Shown here piece after piece: positions 7,327 to 15,297 of a stretch of 55,589 bases of DNA. The stretch's first letter is position 1. The number at the start of each line of letters is the position of its first letter. The notes beneath the pieces are model-generated. The model saw nothing but the letters and a program-made list of their open reading frames with translations. It was not told the DNA's origin and did no database searches. Position numbers and translations under genes: made by a program. Source of the DNA: Clostridia bacterium (GTDB taxonomy: Bacteria > Bacillota > Clostridia > Oscillospirales > Acutalibacteraceae); the NCBI GenBank assembly GCA_017396515.1, contig JAFQLV010000031.1, positions 1 to 55,589 on the forward strand, given 5' to 3'.

Positions 7327-9306
7327 ATGGCGAAGAAACCCGGATATTCAAATGAAGATATCGAAATGCTTGAAGGTGCCGACAGGGTAAGAAAAAGACC
7401 TGCGGTTATATTCGGCTCAAACGGTATAGAGGGCTGTGAACACTCGGTCTTTGAAATTCTCTCCAACTCTATTGACGAAGCGAGAGAGTGTCACGGCGAT
7501 AAAATAGTTGTAACAAGATATTCAGACGGCAGTGTTGAGGTTCAGGACTTCGGACGCGGTATTCCCGTCGGTTATAATGAGAAATATGACCGCTATAACT
7601 GGGAGCTTATCTTCTGTGAGATGTATGCAGGCGGTAAGTATAAAACCAACGCAGGCGGCAGCTACGAATATTCTCTCGGTCTCAACGGTCTTGGCCTTTG
7701 TGCCACACAGTTTGCAAGTGAATATATGGATGCCGAAATTAAAACCGGTGGTGAAAGACATACTCTTCACTTTGAAAAGGGCGTCAATATAGGCGGTCTG
7801 CAAAGCGAGCCTTACGGCAAAAAAGATACGGGTACCCGCATAAAATGGAAGCCTGATATTGAGGTTTTCACCGATATAGACATCAGCCTCGAATACTATC
7901 AGAACATTATGATGCGTCAGGCTATTGTTAACCCTAAGGTTCGTTTTGAGCTGAAGAATCAGGTCAAGGGCGGCTTTGAAACCTTCGTTTACTACTATGA
8001 AAACGGCATCAGCGACTATGTCAGAGAAATAGCAGGGGAGGATGCCCTCACCTCTGTTCAGTATTGGCAGACAGAGCGCAGCGGTAAGGACAGACCTGAC
8101 CTGCCCGAATATAAGGTCAAACTCAATATTGCGCTTACCTTCTCAAATAAAAGTCAGCTTATTGAGTACTATCACAACTCCAGCTTTCTTGAGTTTGGCG
8201 GTTCCCCGGATAATGCTGTCAAAAATGCTATGGTAGCTCAGATTGATGCCTACCTTAAGCAGTCAGGCAAATACACAAAGAGCGACACAAAGATTAAATT
8301 TCAGGATATTGCCGACTGTCTTATTCTGGTTTCATCCTCTTTCTCAACAGAGACTTCATATCTCAATCAGACCAAGAAGGCTATCACAAACAAATTCATT
8401 CAGGAGGCTATGACAGAGTTTATCCGTCATCAGCTTGAGATATACTTTATCGAAAACAAGCTTGAAGCAGATAAAATTGCCGATCAGGTGCTTATTAATA
8501 TGAGAAGCCGTGTCAAGGCTGAGGCTGCAAGAGTCAACATCAAAAAGAATCTTACCTCATCAAACGATATGGCAAACAGAGTGCAGAAGTTTGTTGACTG
8601 CAGAAGCAAGGATATTGACCGCAGAGAGCTTTTCATCGTGGAGGGTGACTCAGCTCTCGGTGCCTGCAAGCAGGCACGAGACTCGGAATTTCAGGCTGTT
8701 ATACCCGTACGAGGTAAGATTCTCAACTGCCTTAAATCTGAATATGAAAAGATATTCAAAAGTGAAATTATCACAGATCTGCTCAAGGTGCTCGGCTGCG
8801 GTGTTGAGGTCCATGCCAAGGGTATGAAAAATCTTTCTACCTTCTCAATGGATAATCTTCGTTGGAACAAGATAATTATCTGTACCGATGCCGATGTTGA
8901 CGGCTATCAGATCAGAACCCTTATTCTCACAATGATTTACCGTCTTGTGCCCACGCTTATAAGAGAGGGCAAGGTTTTTATTGCAGAATCACCTCTTTAT
9001 GAAATTACCTGCGGTAATGAAACATGGTTTGCATACACAGAAAAAGAAAAGGCAGATGCTCTTGAAGCTATCGGCAACAGAAAGTATTCCATTCAGCGCT
9101 CGAAGGGTCTTGGTGAAAACGAGGCTGAAATGATGAATCTTACAACGATGAATCCCGCCACAAGACGCCTTATTAAAATTGACCCTGCCGAGGCATCGCT
9201 TATGGCAGAAAAATTTGATCTTTTTGAAGGTAATAATCTTACCGGCAGAAAAGAGTTCATTGAAAATTACGGTCATCTGTATATTGATATGACAGATGTA
9301 AGCTAA
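7327..9306 (+). CDS. parE: Topoisomerase IV-like ATPase/TOPRIM subunit (divergent ParE/GyrB)
   Basis: This is the B subunit of a type IIA topoisomerase, which uses ATP to pass one duplex through another. The GHKL ATPase signature is present: E43, N47 in SNSIDEA, and QDFGRGIPV with D74. GLNGLGL replaces the usual GLHGVG. The TOPRIM domain has EGDSALG (E439) and the metal-binding DADVD (D521, D523, D525). At 659 residues it is of the short ParE type. The sequence is divergent throughout (EGDSALGACKQ instead of EGDSAGGSAKQ), so gyrase is less likely. The ATG at 7327 begins the conserved MAKK start; an upstream TTG at 7306 is possible but less likely. The A subunit follows 18 bases later. Confidence 0.88.
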   Translation: MAKKPGYSNEDIEMLEGADRVRKRPAVIFGSNGIEGCEHSVFEILSNSIDEARECHGDKIVVTRYSDGSVEVQDFGRGIPVGYNEKYDRYNWELIFCEMYAGGKYKTNAGGSYEYSLGLNGLGLCATQFASEYMDAEIKTGGERHTLHFEKGVNIGGLQSEPYGKKDTGTRIKWKPDIEVFTDIDISLEYYQNIMMRQAIVNPKVRFELKNQVKGGFETFVYYYENGISDYVREIAGEDALTSVQYWQTERSGKDRPDLPEYKVKLNIALTFSNKSQLIEYYHNSSFLEFGGSPDNAVKNAMVAQIDAYLKQSGKYTKSDTKIKFQDIADCLILVSSSFSTETSYLNQTKKAITNKFIQEAMTEFIRHQLEIYFIENKLEADKIADQVLINMRSRVKAEAARVNIKKNLTSSNDMANRVQKFVDCRSKDIDRRELFIVEGDSALGACKQARDSEFQAVIPVRGKILNCLKSEYEKIFKSEIITDLLKVLGCGVEVHAKGMKNLSTFSMDNLRWNKIIICTDADVDGYQIRTLILTMIYRLVPTLIREGKVFIAESPLYEITCGNETWFAYTEKEKADALEAIGNRKYSIQRSKGLGENEAEMMNLTTMNPATRRLIKIDPAEASLMAEKFDLFEGNNLTGRKEFIENYGHLYIDMTDVS

Positions 9307-9324
9307 GGAAAGGAGAAGCGGTTT

Positions 9325-11589
9325 ATGGCAAAAAAGAAGACAAATGATAAAGCTAAAAAAGCAACCGATAAAGATTTGCTGGCAAACACACATATAGCCA
9401 ATGCCGGTGAAATTATCGAGCAGCAGATTACCGACACGCTGGAAATTAATTTTATGCCCTATGCTATGAGTGTTATCCTTTCCAGAGCTATTCCCGAAAT
9501 AGACGGCTTCAAGCCTTCACACAGAAAGCTCCTTTATACTATGTATAAGATGGGACTTCTCACCGGCGGCAGAACGAAGTCTGCAAATATCGTCGGTCAG
9601 ACAATGCGTCTTAACCCTCACGGTGACGCGGCTATATATGAGACTATGGTGCGTCTGTCAAGAGGCAACGAGGCACTTCTCAACCCTTATGTTGACTCTA
9701 AGGGTAACTTCGGTAAGGCTTATTCAAGAGATATGCACTATGCTGCAGCAAGATACACAGAGGCAAAGCTTGAAGGCATATGCAATGAGCTTTTCAGAGA
9801 TATTGATAAAAACACAACAGATTTTGTTGATAACTATGATAACACAATGAAGGAGCCGACCCTTCTGCCTGTTACCTTCCCATCCATTCTTGCAAACACC
9901 AACCTTGGTATTGCTGTAGGTATGGCAAGCAGCATATGCTCTTTTAACCTCAGAGAGCTTTGTGAAACAACCATTGAGCTTATTAAAAATCAGGAGCATG
10001 ACTGCCTTACCACCATGCCTGCCCCCGACTTTATCGGCGGCGGTCAGATTCTCTATGACAGAGAGGCTATGGCTGAGGTGTACCGCACAGGCCGCGGCAA
10101 TATAAGAGTCAGAGCAAAATACACCTACGATAAGCAGTTTAACTGCATTGATATCAAGGAAATTCCGCCCACAACCACTGCCGAAGCCATTATTGATAAA
10201 ATTATCGAGCGTGTAAAGGCGGGCACAATAAAAGAAATTACAGACATCCGTGATGAAACTGATAAGTCAGGTCTTAAAATAACAATTGACCTGAAACGAG
10301 GCATTGACCCGGATAAGCTTATGACAAAGCTCTTTAAGCTCACACCTCTTGAGGACTCCTTCTCCTGCAATTTCAATGTGCTTATAGACGGTTATCCCAG
10401 GGTGCTCGGTGTCAGAGACCTCCTCATTGAGTGGATACGTTTCAGGGGCAAGTGCGTTTTCAGGCGTGTTTCCTTTGAGCTTAAAAAGGCTCAGGATAAG
10501 CTTCATCTTCTCAAGGGCCTTGAAAAAATTCTTCTCGATATTGATAAGGCAATCAAAATAGTACGCGAGACCGAAGAGGAAAGCGAAGTAGTACCCAACC
10601 TTATGATAGGCTTCGGTATAGATGAAATTCAGGCTGAATATGTGGCTGAAATCAAGCTTCGTCACCTTAACAGAGAGTATATTCTCAAGCGTCTTAAGGA
10701 TATTGAAAACCTTGAGGCAACCATTGCCGATATGCAGGATATTCTCAAGTCAAAGACAAGGGTACGCAAAATTATTATAGGTGAGCTTCAGGATGTAATC
10801 AAAAAGTATGGCAAGGACAGAAGCAGTGAAATTGTTATGCTCAGTGATACGGACTCTGCCGATGAGGCCGAGGAGATACCTGATTACGCGGTAAATCTTT
10901 TCTTTACCAAGGAAGGCTACTTTAAGAAAATCACCCCTCTTTCACTTCGCATGGGCGGTGACCACAAGCTTAAAGACGGTGACGAAATAGTTCAGAGCTT
11001 TGAAACAACCAACAATAATGATCTGCTGTTTTTCACCGATAAGTGCCAGGTCTATAAGGCCAAGGTCAATGATTTTGCCGATTCCAAGGCAAGCGTGCTT
11101 GGTGAGTACATCCCCTCAAAGCTTGAAATGGAAGAAGGGGAGAACGCTATCTTTATGGTTGTGACCAACGACTATAAGGGATATATGCTTTTCCTGTTTG
11201 ATAACGGTAAGGCGGCAAAGGTAAATCTTAATTCCTATGCTACTAAGACAAACCGTAAAAAGCTGATCAAGGCTTACTGCGATAAGTCGCCTCTTGCAGG
11301 CATTGAGTATCTCAGGGAGGACTCTCAGCTTGTTATTGAAACAACAGGCGGCAGATGTCTGCTGCTTGATACTGCCATGGTGTCACCTAAGGCTATGAAG
11401 GACACTCAGGGCGTAGCCTGCATTACCCTTAAGAAAAACCAGAAAATAGCCTCACTTCGTTTTTACACTGAAGGTGAGTTTGTAAAAGCCTCACGCTATA
11501 AGGCTAAAAATCTGCCCTCAGCCGGTATGGCACTGAGCAATGAGGACATTATGAAAAAGAACAATATAACCTTTGACGGCTTCGTTTAA
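9325..11589 (+). CDS. parC: Topoisomerase IV-like cleavage subunit (divergent ParC/GyrA)
   Basis: This is the A subunit that cuts and rejoins DNA, partner of the preceding gene. The catalytic tyrosine is Y144 in AAARYTEAKL, with R143 before it. GFKPSHRKLLY stands for the usual GLKPVHRR. The quinolone-determining loop reads NPHGDAAIYE (97-106), with Ala102 where GyrA usually has Ser83 and Glu106 at the Asp87 position. The 754-residue protein has a long tower/coiled-coil region and a C-terminal beta-pinwheel-like part. I see no GyrA box (QRGGKG type), which favours a decatenase over a gyrase. AAGGAAAGGAG precedes the start. Confidence 0.88.
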   Translation: MAKKKTNDKAKKATDKDLLANTHIANAGEIIEQQITDTLEINFMPYAMSVILSRAIPEIDGFKPSHRKLLYTMYKMGLLTGGRTKSANIVGQTMRLNPHGDAAIYETMVRLSRGNEALLNPYVDSKGNFGKAYSRDMHYAAARYTEAKLEGICNELFRDIDKNTTDFVDNYDNTMKEPTLLPVTFPSILANTNLGIAVGMASSICSFNLRELCETTIELIKNQEHDCLTTMPAPDFIGGGQILYDREAMAEVYRTGRGNIRVRAKYTYDKQFNCIDIKEIPPTTTAEAIIDKIIERVKAGTIKEITDIRDETDKSGLKITIDLKRGIDPDKLMTKLFKLTPLEDSFSCNFNVLIDGYPRVLGVRDLLIEWIRFRGKCVFRRVSFELKKAQDKLHLLKGLEKILLDIDKAIKIVRETEEESEVVPNLMIGFGIDEIQAEYVAEIKLRHLNREYILKRLKDIENLEATIADMQDILKSKTRVRKIIIGELQDVIKKYGKDRSSEIVMLSDTDSADEAEEIPDYAVNLFFTKEGYFKKITPLSLRMGGDHKLKDGDEIVQSFETTNNNDLLFFTDKCQVYKAKVNDFADSKASVLGEYIPSKLEMEEGENAIFMVVTNDYKGYMLFLFDNGKAAKVNLNSYATKTNRKKLIKAYCDKSPLAGIEYLREDSQLVIETTGGRCLLLDTAMVSPKAMKDTQGVACITLKKNQKIASLRFYTEGEFVKASRYKAKNLPSAGMALSNEDIMKKNNITFDGFV

Positions 11590-11604
11590 TAATTCTTAAT
11601 CAGC

Positions 11605-11642
11605 ACAACTCCCTGCTCTTTTTGAGTATGGGAGTTGTTTTT
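11605..11642 (+). terminator. Terminator after the topoisomerase operon
   Basis: ACAACTCCC (11605-11613) pairs with GGGAGTTGT (11630-11638), followed by TTTTT. A smaller CTC/GAG pair can form inside the loop. Confidence 0.85.
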
Positions 11643-11670
11643 GCATATAAAAGTTAGTTTTGCACATCAG

Positions 11671-11686
11671 TGTTGCAATTGTAACA
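11671..11686. promoter_or_regulatory. Palindromic operator candidate upstream of the acyl-ligase cassette
   Basis: TGTTGCAATTGTAACA is a palindrome matching at 14 of 16 positions. Its right half AATTGTAAC (11677-11685) recurs at 11731-11739, overlapping the end of the -10 hexamer. The two copies are 54 bases apart, about five helical turns. This looks like a site for a dimeric regulator, with a second half site at the promoter. The regulator is unknown. Confidence 0.45.
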
Positions 11687-11723
11687 AAATATTCACAAAT
11701 TCATAAACTTCTAATTATATTAC

Positions 11724-11733
11724 AGTGTATAAT
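11724..11733 (+). promoter_or_regulatory. Probable -10 region of the acyl-ligase cassette promoter
   Basis: AGTGTATAAT contains a perfect TATAAT (11728-11733), but no good -35 lies 16-18 bases upstream (AAACTT-like at 11705-11710). A leader of about 100 bases follows before the TTG start at 11844. The weak -35 and nearby repeats suggest a regulated promoter. Confidence 0.5.
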
Positions 11734-11843
11734 TGTAACTTAGATGTGCGAAATCCGGCTTTATTTAATCATAACCTTGCAGATTTTAACAGTAAGCTGA
11801 TATCATATAACCGGAGCACCTGAAAAAAAGGAAGTGAATTTAC

Positions 11844-13397
11844 TTGGATAAGTCACAAATTCTCACTGTGAGAAGCTTATCGGAATATGCCGTTGAAAAG
11901 TACGGCGAGAAGGATTTCTGCCGATTTATAAGAGACGGTGAAATCTGCGTAAAAAGCTACAGCAGATTTCACGAGGATGCCCTGAGCATCTGCCGATACA
12001 TACGCTCTAAGAGCAAGGAAAAAATGAATATCGGCTTTATCGGCAAAACAAGCTATGAATATATCGCCTGCCTTACAGGTATGATTTTCAGCGGTAACAC
12101 AGTAGTGCCCTTTGCACCGGATATCACTGTTGAGGAAGCAATAGAGCTTTTTGACAATGCTGATATCGAGATGCTTTTCTGCGAAGAGGAATTTACCGAA
12201 AAGGCACATATGATAAAAAGACACTTCGGCGGTCTGAGAGATATTATATCTCTTGGCGATTGGCAGTGGTTTGAGAATAAGTATAAGGAGTTTTCAGGTG
12301 AATCTGCCTATGCTTCACTTTCAGATATAGAGGTTGAGCCTGACAGATGTGCATTGATTATTTATACCTCAGGCACAACAGGTAAGAGAAAGGGTGTAAT
12401 GCTTTCGCAGAATAACCTTGCATCCAACTCAACCTATGATGCTTATGCTCTTGAAAGTGACGATGTTAGCTTTTCAATTCTTCCCATGCACCATGTTTTC
12501 TGCTATGCATGTGACGTGCTCAAAACTCTTTATGACGGCGGTACCCTCTGCCTTAACGGCGAGCTGCAGTATCTTTATAAGCATATGCTTATGTTCCGGC
12601 CCACAATTATGCGAATAGTGCCTGCAATCTGCAAGTCTATTCTCACAAAGATAAAGGTTACCGAAAGACAGAATCCTTCTCTTTCAAAAAGAGAAGCTGC
12701 CGAAAAGGTTGTCGGTAAGAATTTCAGACGAATGATTGCCGGAAGTGCTTTCCTCAGCGGTGCAATAATTGACGAATTTGAGCAGTACGGCATCACAGCA
12801 AGACAGGGCTACGGCATGAGCGAATGCAGCCCCAGAATCACAACCTCAGACTTTTCAGATAAACTCAAATACTCCAACGGCAGACTCACCGGTGTTGATG
12901 AAGTGAGAAGTGTTGACGGAGAAATTCAGGTCAAGGGCCCCAGTGTTATGCTCGGCTACTATAAAATGCCTGAAGAAACAAAAGCTGCTTTCACCGAAGA
13001 CGGTTGGCTTCATACAGGTGACTTAGGTTATGTTGAAGATGACCACATCTTCCTTGTGGGCAGAAAGAAAAATTTGATTATTCTCTCTAACGGCGAAAAC
13101 ATTTCACCTGAAGAAATTGAAAACCGCTTCGCCGATGAGGGTATAATAAAGGAAATCGTCGTTTTAGCAGAAAACGACAAGCTTGTTGCTGAGATTTTCC
13201 CTGATGAAGTGCTTGCTGACAACCTCGGCATCACAGATATTGAAGGTGTAATTTCCGCTGTTATTGACAAAGTTAATATTGACTCGGCGTCTGACAGACA
13301 GATTTTCTCCTTCAGACTTCGTGAAAAGCCCTTCCCGAGAACCTCAACAGGCAAGATAAAGAGAACCGAATTTTATTTTAAGGGTAACGAAAACTAA
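11844..13397 (+). CDS. AMP-forming acyl-CoA/acyl-ACP ligase
   Basis: This member of the ANL adenylating family activates a carboxylic acid as acyl-AMP and passes it to a thiol. Seen motifs are the P-loop YTSGTTGKRKGV (174-185), YGMSECSPR, HTGDLGY with the ribose-binding Asp, the hinge GRKKNLII, and the C-terminal catalytic lysine K504 in TSTGKIKR. The length of 517 residues fits a free-standing ligase. The start is TTG, supported by AAGGAAGTG 7-8 bases upstream. A condensation-domain gene and a carrier protein gene follow, so the natural acceptor is probably that carrier rather than CoA. The substrate cannot be read from sequence; a fatty or other carboxylic acid is as likely as an amino acid. 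Confidence 0.88.
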   Translation: MDKSQILTVRSLSEYAVEKYGEKDFCRFIRDGEICVKSYSRFHEDALSICRYIRSKSKEKMNIGFIGKTSYEYIACLTGMIFSGNTVVPFAPDITVEEAIELFDNADIEMLFCEEEFTEKAHMIKRHFGGLRDIISLGDWQWFENKYKEFSGESAYASLSDIEVEPDRCALIIYTSGTTGKRKGVMLSQNNLASNSTYDAYALESDDVSFSILPMHHVFCYACDVLKTLYDGGTLCLNGELQYLYKHMLMFRPTIMRIVPAICKSILTKIKVTERQNPSLSKREAAEKVVGKNFRRMIAGSAFLSGAIIDEFEQYGITARQGYGMSECSPRITTSDFSDKLKYSNGRLTGVDEVRSVDGEIQVKGPSVMLGYYKMPEETKAAFTEDGWLHTGDLGYVEDDHIFLVGRKKNLIILSNGENISPEEIENRFADEGIIKEIVVLAENDKLVAEIFPDEVLADNLGITDIEGVISAVIDKVNIDSASDRQIFSFRLREKPFPRTSTGKIKRTEFYFKGNEN

Positions 13398-13424
13398 ACG
13401 TTACCGACAGGAGGACCGAAAACT

Positions 13425-14969
13425 ATGGTAGAAAAATTTTTACCCAGCGGTGAAAAAGTTAAGGCTTATCCCATTACAAGCTCACAGAAGATGATGTATC
13501 TTATGTCGCTTAAATACGGATCAGGCTACCCTGTTAACAATATCGGCTACGGCTTTTATTGGAAGGGTGAATTGGACAAGGCAGTGATGAAACAGGCTAT
13601 TCAGGAAGCTATTGAACGCTGTGACACCATGAGGCTTCGCTTTATTATGGGCAAGAAGCTTCAGCTTCTTCAGTATGTATACTACAAGAGTGAGCTTGAG
13701 GTTGAGGAATGGGATTACAGCGATATGACAATCGACGAGGCTGAAGAAAAAATTCTCGCTTTTTCAAGAGAGAGCATTCCTATGTTTAACTGTGAGCTTC
13801 ACAGAATCGCTATTGTTGATTTTGCAGATGGCTATCACGGCCTTTTTATGAGAATTCAGCACCTTGCTATGGACGCTTATTCTCTTAAGGTTTTCGTCAA
13901 CGACATTATTGACATTTATATGCACAGAACAAGGGGAACAGCTTATCCAAAGCCCATGCGCGCTTACATACCTGTGCTTGAAGATGAACTGGCTTACGAA
14001 ACATCTAAGCAGCATTCAGACGACCAGCTTTATTGGTACAATTCACTTGCGCTTTCAACTGAGCCTATTTTCACAGACTTTATGCTTGATAACAGACTCA
14101 AGCAGCAGCAGGTCAAGTACCCCGACAGACGCTTTGCCGACATTCACTCAGGCTTGCCTGATGCTTCAGGTGTCAAATTCAGCATCAGCGCTGAAGACAG
14201 CAAGAAAATCATTGATATGTGCGAAAAGAACAATATTTCCGTTTTTGCATATCTCTCAATGGGTGTGCGTACTGCTCTTTCCTGCTTCAACGATAACCAG
14301 GAGGATGTTTCCTTCAAGATGATTATCAACAGACGCGGTACCATTGCTGAAAAGAAATCGGGCGGTATCCGCATTAACTTCCTTCCAATGAGAAGTATCG
14401 TAAAGCCCACAGAAACCTTTATCCATGCGGTCAGAGGCATTTCTGAGGTTCAGAACGAAATGTATCAGCATTCAAGACTTGCTTTCCTTGAAACTCTTCA
14501 CGAAAGACACAAGTCAATGTCAAAGGATGCTAAGTTTGACTCTACATATGACAGCTTCGGTCTTTCATATCAGCCCTTGATGAAGATGAAGGCAATTGAT
14601 GAGGAAATGGAAAAGACAGCACGCACTATCTGGTACAACAACGGTGCTATCATGATCCCTCTTTATGTTACTGTTGTTCACAGACAGAATGACGGCGGCT
14701 TTGATTTCATCTGCGAATACAGAACAGAGCAGCAGGCTGAATATGACCTTAAGGTGCTTTGCTCTAAAATTGAAAAAGCTATGGTTCTCGGTGCTGAGAA
14801 CCCTGAAATAACAGTACAGGAAGTACTTGATAAAATTGCATTAACTGACGAAGAAAGGAACGGTAAACCCCAATGCAAACACTCGAAAAGCTTATTGACA
14901 TCCTTGGAAACTACGTGGAAGCTGACGAAATCAAGAATGAAGACAATTTTAAGTCTGATCTCGGCCTGA
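13425..14969 (+). CDS. Stand-alone condensation-domain acyltransferase-like protein
   Basis: This protein (514 residues) resembles the chloramphenicol-acetyltransferase-like fold of NRPS condensation domains and related acyltransferases. The first core motif is like YPITSSQKMMYL (15-26). The catalytic HHxxxDG motif reads QHLAMDA (145-151), keeping the catalytic second His (H146) and the structural Asp (D150) but changing the first His to Gln and Gly to Ala. It sits between an acyl-AMP ligase and a carrier protein, so it probably transfers the carrier-bound acyl group to an unknown acceptor. The last 97 bases overlap the carrier gene in another frame, so its final 32 residues may not be ancestral. 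No A domain, thioesterase or transporter is adjacent. Confidence 0.8.
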   Translation: MVEKFLPSGEKVKAYPITSSQKMMYLMSLKYGSGYPVNNIGYGFYWKGELDKAVMKQAIQEAIERCDTMRLRFIMGKKLQLLQYVYYKSELEVEEWDYSDMTIDEAEEKILAFSRESIPMFNCELHRIAIVDFADGYHGLFMRIQHLAMDAYSLKVFVNDIIDIYMHRTRGTAYPKPMRAYIPVLEDELAYETSKQHSDDQLYWYNSLALSTEPIFTDFMLDNRLKQQQVKYPDRRFADIHSGLPDASGVKFSISAEDSKKIIDMCEKNNISVFAYLSMGVRTALSCFNDNQEDVSFKMIINRRGTIAEKKSGGIRINFLPMRSIVKPTETFIHAVRGISEVQNEMYQHSRLAFLETLHERHKSMSKDAKFDSTYDSFGLSYQPLMKMKAIDEEMEKTARTIWYNNGAIMIPLYVTVVHRQNDGGFDFICEYRTEQQAEYDLKVLCSKIEKAMVLGAENPEITVQEVLDKIALTDEERNGKPQCKHSKSLLTSLETTWKLTKSRMKTILSLISA

Positions 14970-15100
14970 GTTCATTTGACACGGTGTGTATGATCAGCGA
15001 TATCAAATCTACCCTCGGTGTTGAGCTTGTTGCAGCAGATTTTGTTAAGCACAAGACAGTCGGTGCCATGGCAGATTATATTGCATCACTTACAGCATAA
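14873..15100 (+). CDS. Acyl carrier protein
   Basis: This 75-residue, mostly acidic protein has the carrier signature SDLGLSSFDTV, where S34 is the expected 4'-phosphopantetheine site. Predicted helices flank it as in the ACP four-helix fold. It is not next to fatty acid synthase genes but ends the ligase/condensation cassette, so it is probably a dedicated carrier. The ATG lies inside the preceding gene. AAAGGA at 14854-14859 is 13 bases upstream, a long spacing. A TAA in this frame at 14864-14866 sets the upstream limit. A terminator follows at once. Confidence 0.9.
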   Translation: MQTLEKLIDILGNYVEADEIKNEDNFKSDLGLSSFDTVCMISDIKSTLGVELVAADFVKHKTVGAMADYIASLTA

Positions 15101-15113
15101 CAGGATTAAATTT

Positions 15114-15155
15114 AAAAGGACAGTTGCCTCAATTGGCAGCTGTCCCTTTTATTTT
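15114..15155. terminator. Bidirectional terminator between the carrier gene and murC
   Basis: AAAAGGACAGTTGCC (15114-15128) pairs with GGCAGCTGTCCCTTTT (15135-15150) across one bulge and one wobble. A-runs and T-runs lie on the two sides, so it can stop both the plus-strand cassette and minus-strand murC. Confidence 0.82.
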
Positions 15156-15169
15156 GTCAATTGTGCAGG

Positions 15170-15204
15170 ACTTCTCCGCAATCAATTAACCTTTGCGGAA
15201 AAGT
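15170..15204. repeat. Inverted repeat in the gap downstream of murC
   Basis: ACTTCTCCGCAA (15170-15181) and TTGCGGAAAAGT (15193-15204) are inverted copies with one mismatch. On the minus strand the mismatch becomes a G-T wobble. No T-run follows. A perfect 12-base palindrome CTGATTAATCAG lies nearby at 15223-15234. The region lies between convergent operons, with no gene start close by, so a role in mRNA 3' ends is possible but unproven. Confidence 0.45.
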
Positions 15205-15297
15205 CACAAACGCACATAAGCTCTGATTAATCAGCACTCATTAACCTTGCCGCTGAATATATTTTGGCTTATTTGCTGTTTAATACACAAGGAAAGA

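Noticed and set aside
11734-11843. Riboswitch in the 100-base leader of the acyl ligase gene
   Set aside because: Distant CCGG complements (about 11756 and 11812) can pair, but no known riboswitch core is recognisable and no expression platform is visible.
13864-14322. 152-residue frame inside the condensation gene
   Set aside because: The main frame has conserved motifs across this region. The alternative has none and no ribosome binding site.
15155-15297. Small gene or tRNA in the gap between the carrier gene and murC
   Set aside because: No open frame with a ribosome binding site and no cloverleaf was found, only inverted repeats.
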